In this document: piece by piece, positions 12,918-13,598 of the stretch | Numbering within the stretch: position 1 is the stretch's first letter | Layout of the letters: each line of letters starts with the position of its first letter | NCBI GenBank assembly: GCA_948466265.1 | Contig: CAOJZU010000028.1 | Coordinates: forward strand, 1-13,598 | Source: an uncultured Clostridium sp. | GTDB taxonomy: Bacteria > Bacillota_A > Clostridia > TANB77 > CAG-508 | Direction of reading: 5' to 3' | Length of the DNA: 13,598 nt | The notes under the pieces: model-generated | The model's database searches: none | The model's input: the letters and a program-made list of their open reading frames with translations, nothing else | Told to the model about the DNA's origin: nothing | Made by a program: the position numbers and the translations under genes

Positions 12918-13598
12918 TTAAGTCGAAGATCTTGCATACCCGTCACCATAGCAAGTTTGGCATACTCCTCCTCTAGTAGGACAAGTTCCCCATTCCAGAT
13001 ACCAGTAGTTATCTTTAACGTAGTTTCTGCAACTTTCACAGAAATAGTTTACGTGCTCAGCGTTGCAACCTTCTGTTTGGCATGACGTTTTCGACTTGTA
13101 TACCGGTGTCGGTCCACTCATCGTTTTTTTACATTTACAACATGTTGTAGCTGCGCCCTGAGTATCGGTTCTCGTTGGCGTCCCAACCTCTGTTATATGT
13201 TTTCCCGAAATAAATCCAGTCCCTTTACACGTCGTACAGCCTATTAAACGTTCTGTAGATAATTTCATGATATTTCCCACCATGTCAGTGGCCTCAATCG
13301 TATAATACATCCCACACGCAATGTAAAACTGCATATCCATTTCTTCTGCCGAGAACTGTCCATTTTCTAGACCACTAACAGGAATGTAAGTATACTTCCA
13401 ACTAGAAGGTGTTGACCACCTACACCAGTGCAGACTCACTTTGATACTATCAGTAAGCAGTCCTGACCCATCATCATCGACCGAAAAGGTTAACCTGGTC
13501 CTCGCATTGCCCGGTTCGATTGTCGTTGCATAAAGTGTGTAATTTATATATGGTGGTTCACTGTCAGCGAGAACATCCTTTGGTTCTGCAGTTGCCGA
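12918..13598 (-). CDS. Ig-like, cysteine-rich zinc-ribbon protein, 3' part
   Basis: These are the last 226 codons of a protein whose start lies beyond the right edge; the frame is open to base 13598. The first half resembles a bacterial Ig-like domain (EPPYINYTLYA, then VDDDGSGLLTDSIKV, then YTIEATDMVGN), usual in extracellular proteins. The second half is Cys-rich, with two DnaJ-type CxxCxGxG motifs (CTTCKGTG and CQTCYGDG, about residues 121-128 and 213-220 of the visible part) flanking further Cys pairs, so it probably binds zinc. I do not know a function. GC content is clearly higher (mid-40s by eye) than in the rest of the window, suggesting transfer. Its CGG trinucleotides are all out of frame and no shift is needed. 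Confidence 0.7.
   Translation of the reverse strand, partial: SATAEPKDVLADSEPPYINYTLYATTIEPGNARTRLTFSVDDDGSGLLTDSIKVSLHWCRWSTPSSWKYTYIPVSGLENGQFSAEEMDMQFYIACGMYYTIEATDMVGNIMKLSTERLIGCTTCKGTGFISGKHITEVGTPTRTDTQGAATTCCKCKKTMSGPTPVYKSKTSCQTEGCNAEHVNYFCESCRNYVKDNYWYLEWGTCPTRGGVCQTCYGDGYARSST

Noticed and set aside
1..13598. CRISPR arrays, insertion sequences, rRNA and tRNA genes
   Set aside because: I looked for regular spaced repeats, transposase motifs and tRNA/rRNA signatures and saw none.

Overview
The window is low-GC (roughly 30% by eye), and almost everything is coded on the minus strand. It looks like a chromosomal segment of a Bacillota (Clostridia-like) bacterium. The left end has the cell-wall/division order murA - ftsQ/divIB - ylxW - ylxX - sbp - ftsA, and the middle has era - yqzL - recO, both familiar Firmicutes neighbourhoods.

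Read from right to left, in the direction of transcription, the layout is as follows. (1) 13598-12918: the 3' part of a more GC-rich gene for an Ig-like, cysteine-rich protein. (2) 12917-12477: a 441-bp leader region with an extended -10 promoter, a palindrome, a possible short leader peptide and a hairpin repeat. (3) murD, then a Pro/Gly/Met-tailed protein of unknown function. (4) era, yqzL, recO. (5) A G5/3D-domain cell-wall protein behind a consensus promoter. (6) xth, then an AI-2E-family permease. (7) A secreted cohesin-like protein with an LPXTG-like anchor. (8) murA, ftsQ, ylxW, ylxX and sbp, then a strong terminator and the start of ftsA with its own promoter.

The main discovery is a translational one. 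Eight genes (murD, the 10522-11026 gene, recO, the AI-2E permease, murA, ylxW, ylxX, sbp) look broken, with 14 apparent +1 frameshifts between them. Every break has the same form: an in-frame CGG codon, directly followed by A or T, at which dropping the C gives a glycine codon (GGA 12 times, GGT twice) and restores the conserved protein. I scanned every CGG on the coding strand. In the recognised genes, in-frame CGG occurs at these 14 positions and nowhere else as an arginine codon. Nineteen more CGG trinucleotides lie in those genes out of frame (for example TCG GAT, ATC GGA), and none needs correction. Sequencing error or gene decay would not know the reading frame. The simplest reading is that CGG is unassigned or hungry in this organism and is passed by a +1 shift, or read as the quadruplet CGGN by a glycine tRNA. 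Because the shift always exposes GGN, the result is always glycine. Standard annotation would wrongly call essential genes such as murA and murD pseudogenes.

A second, weaker signal is a 63-bp hairpin element found just upstream of both ylxW and murD. Its outer stem is conserved, while its apical stem differs in sequence but still pairs.
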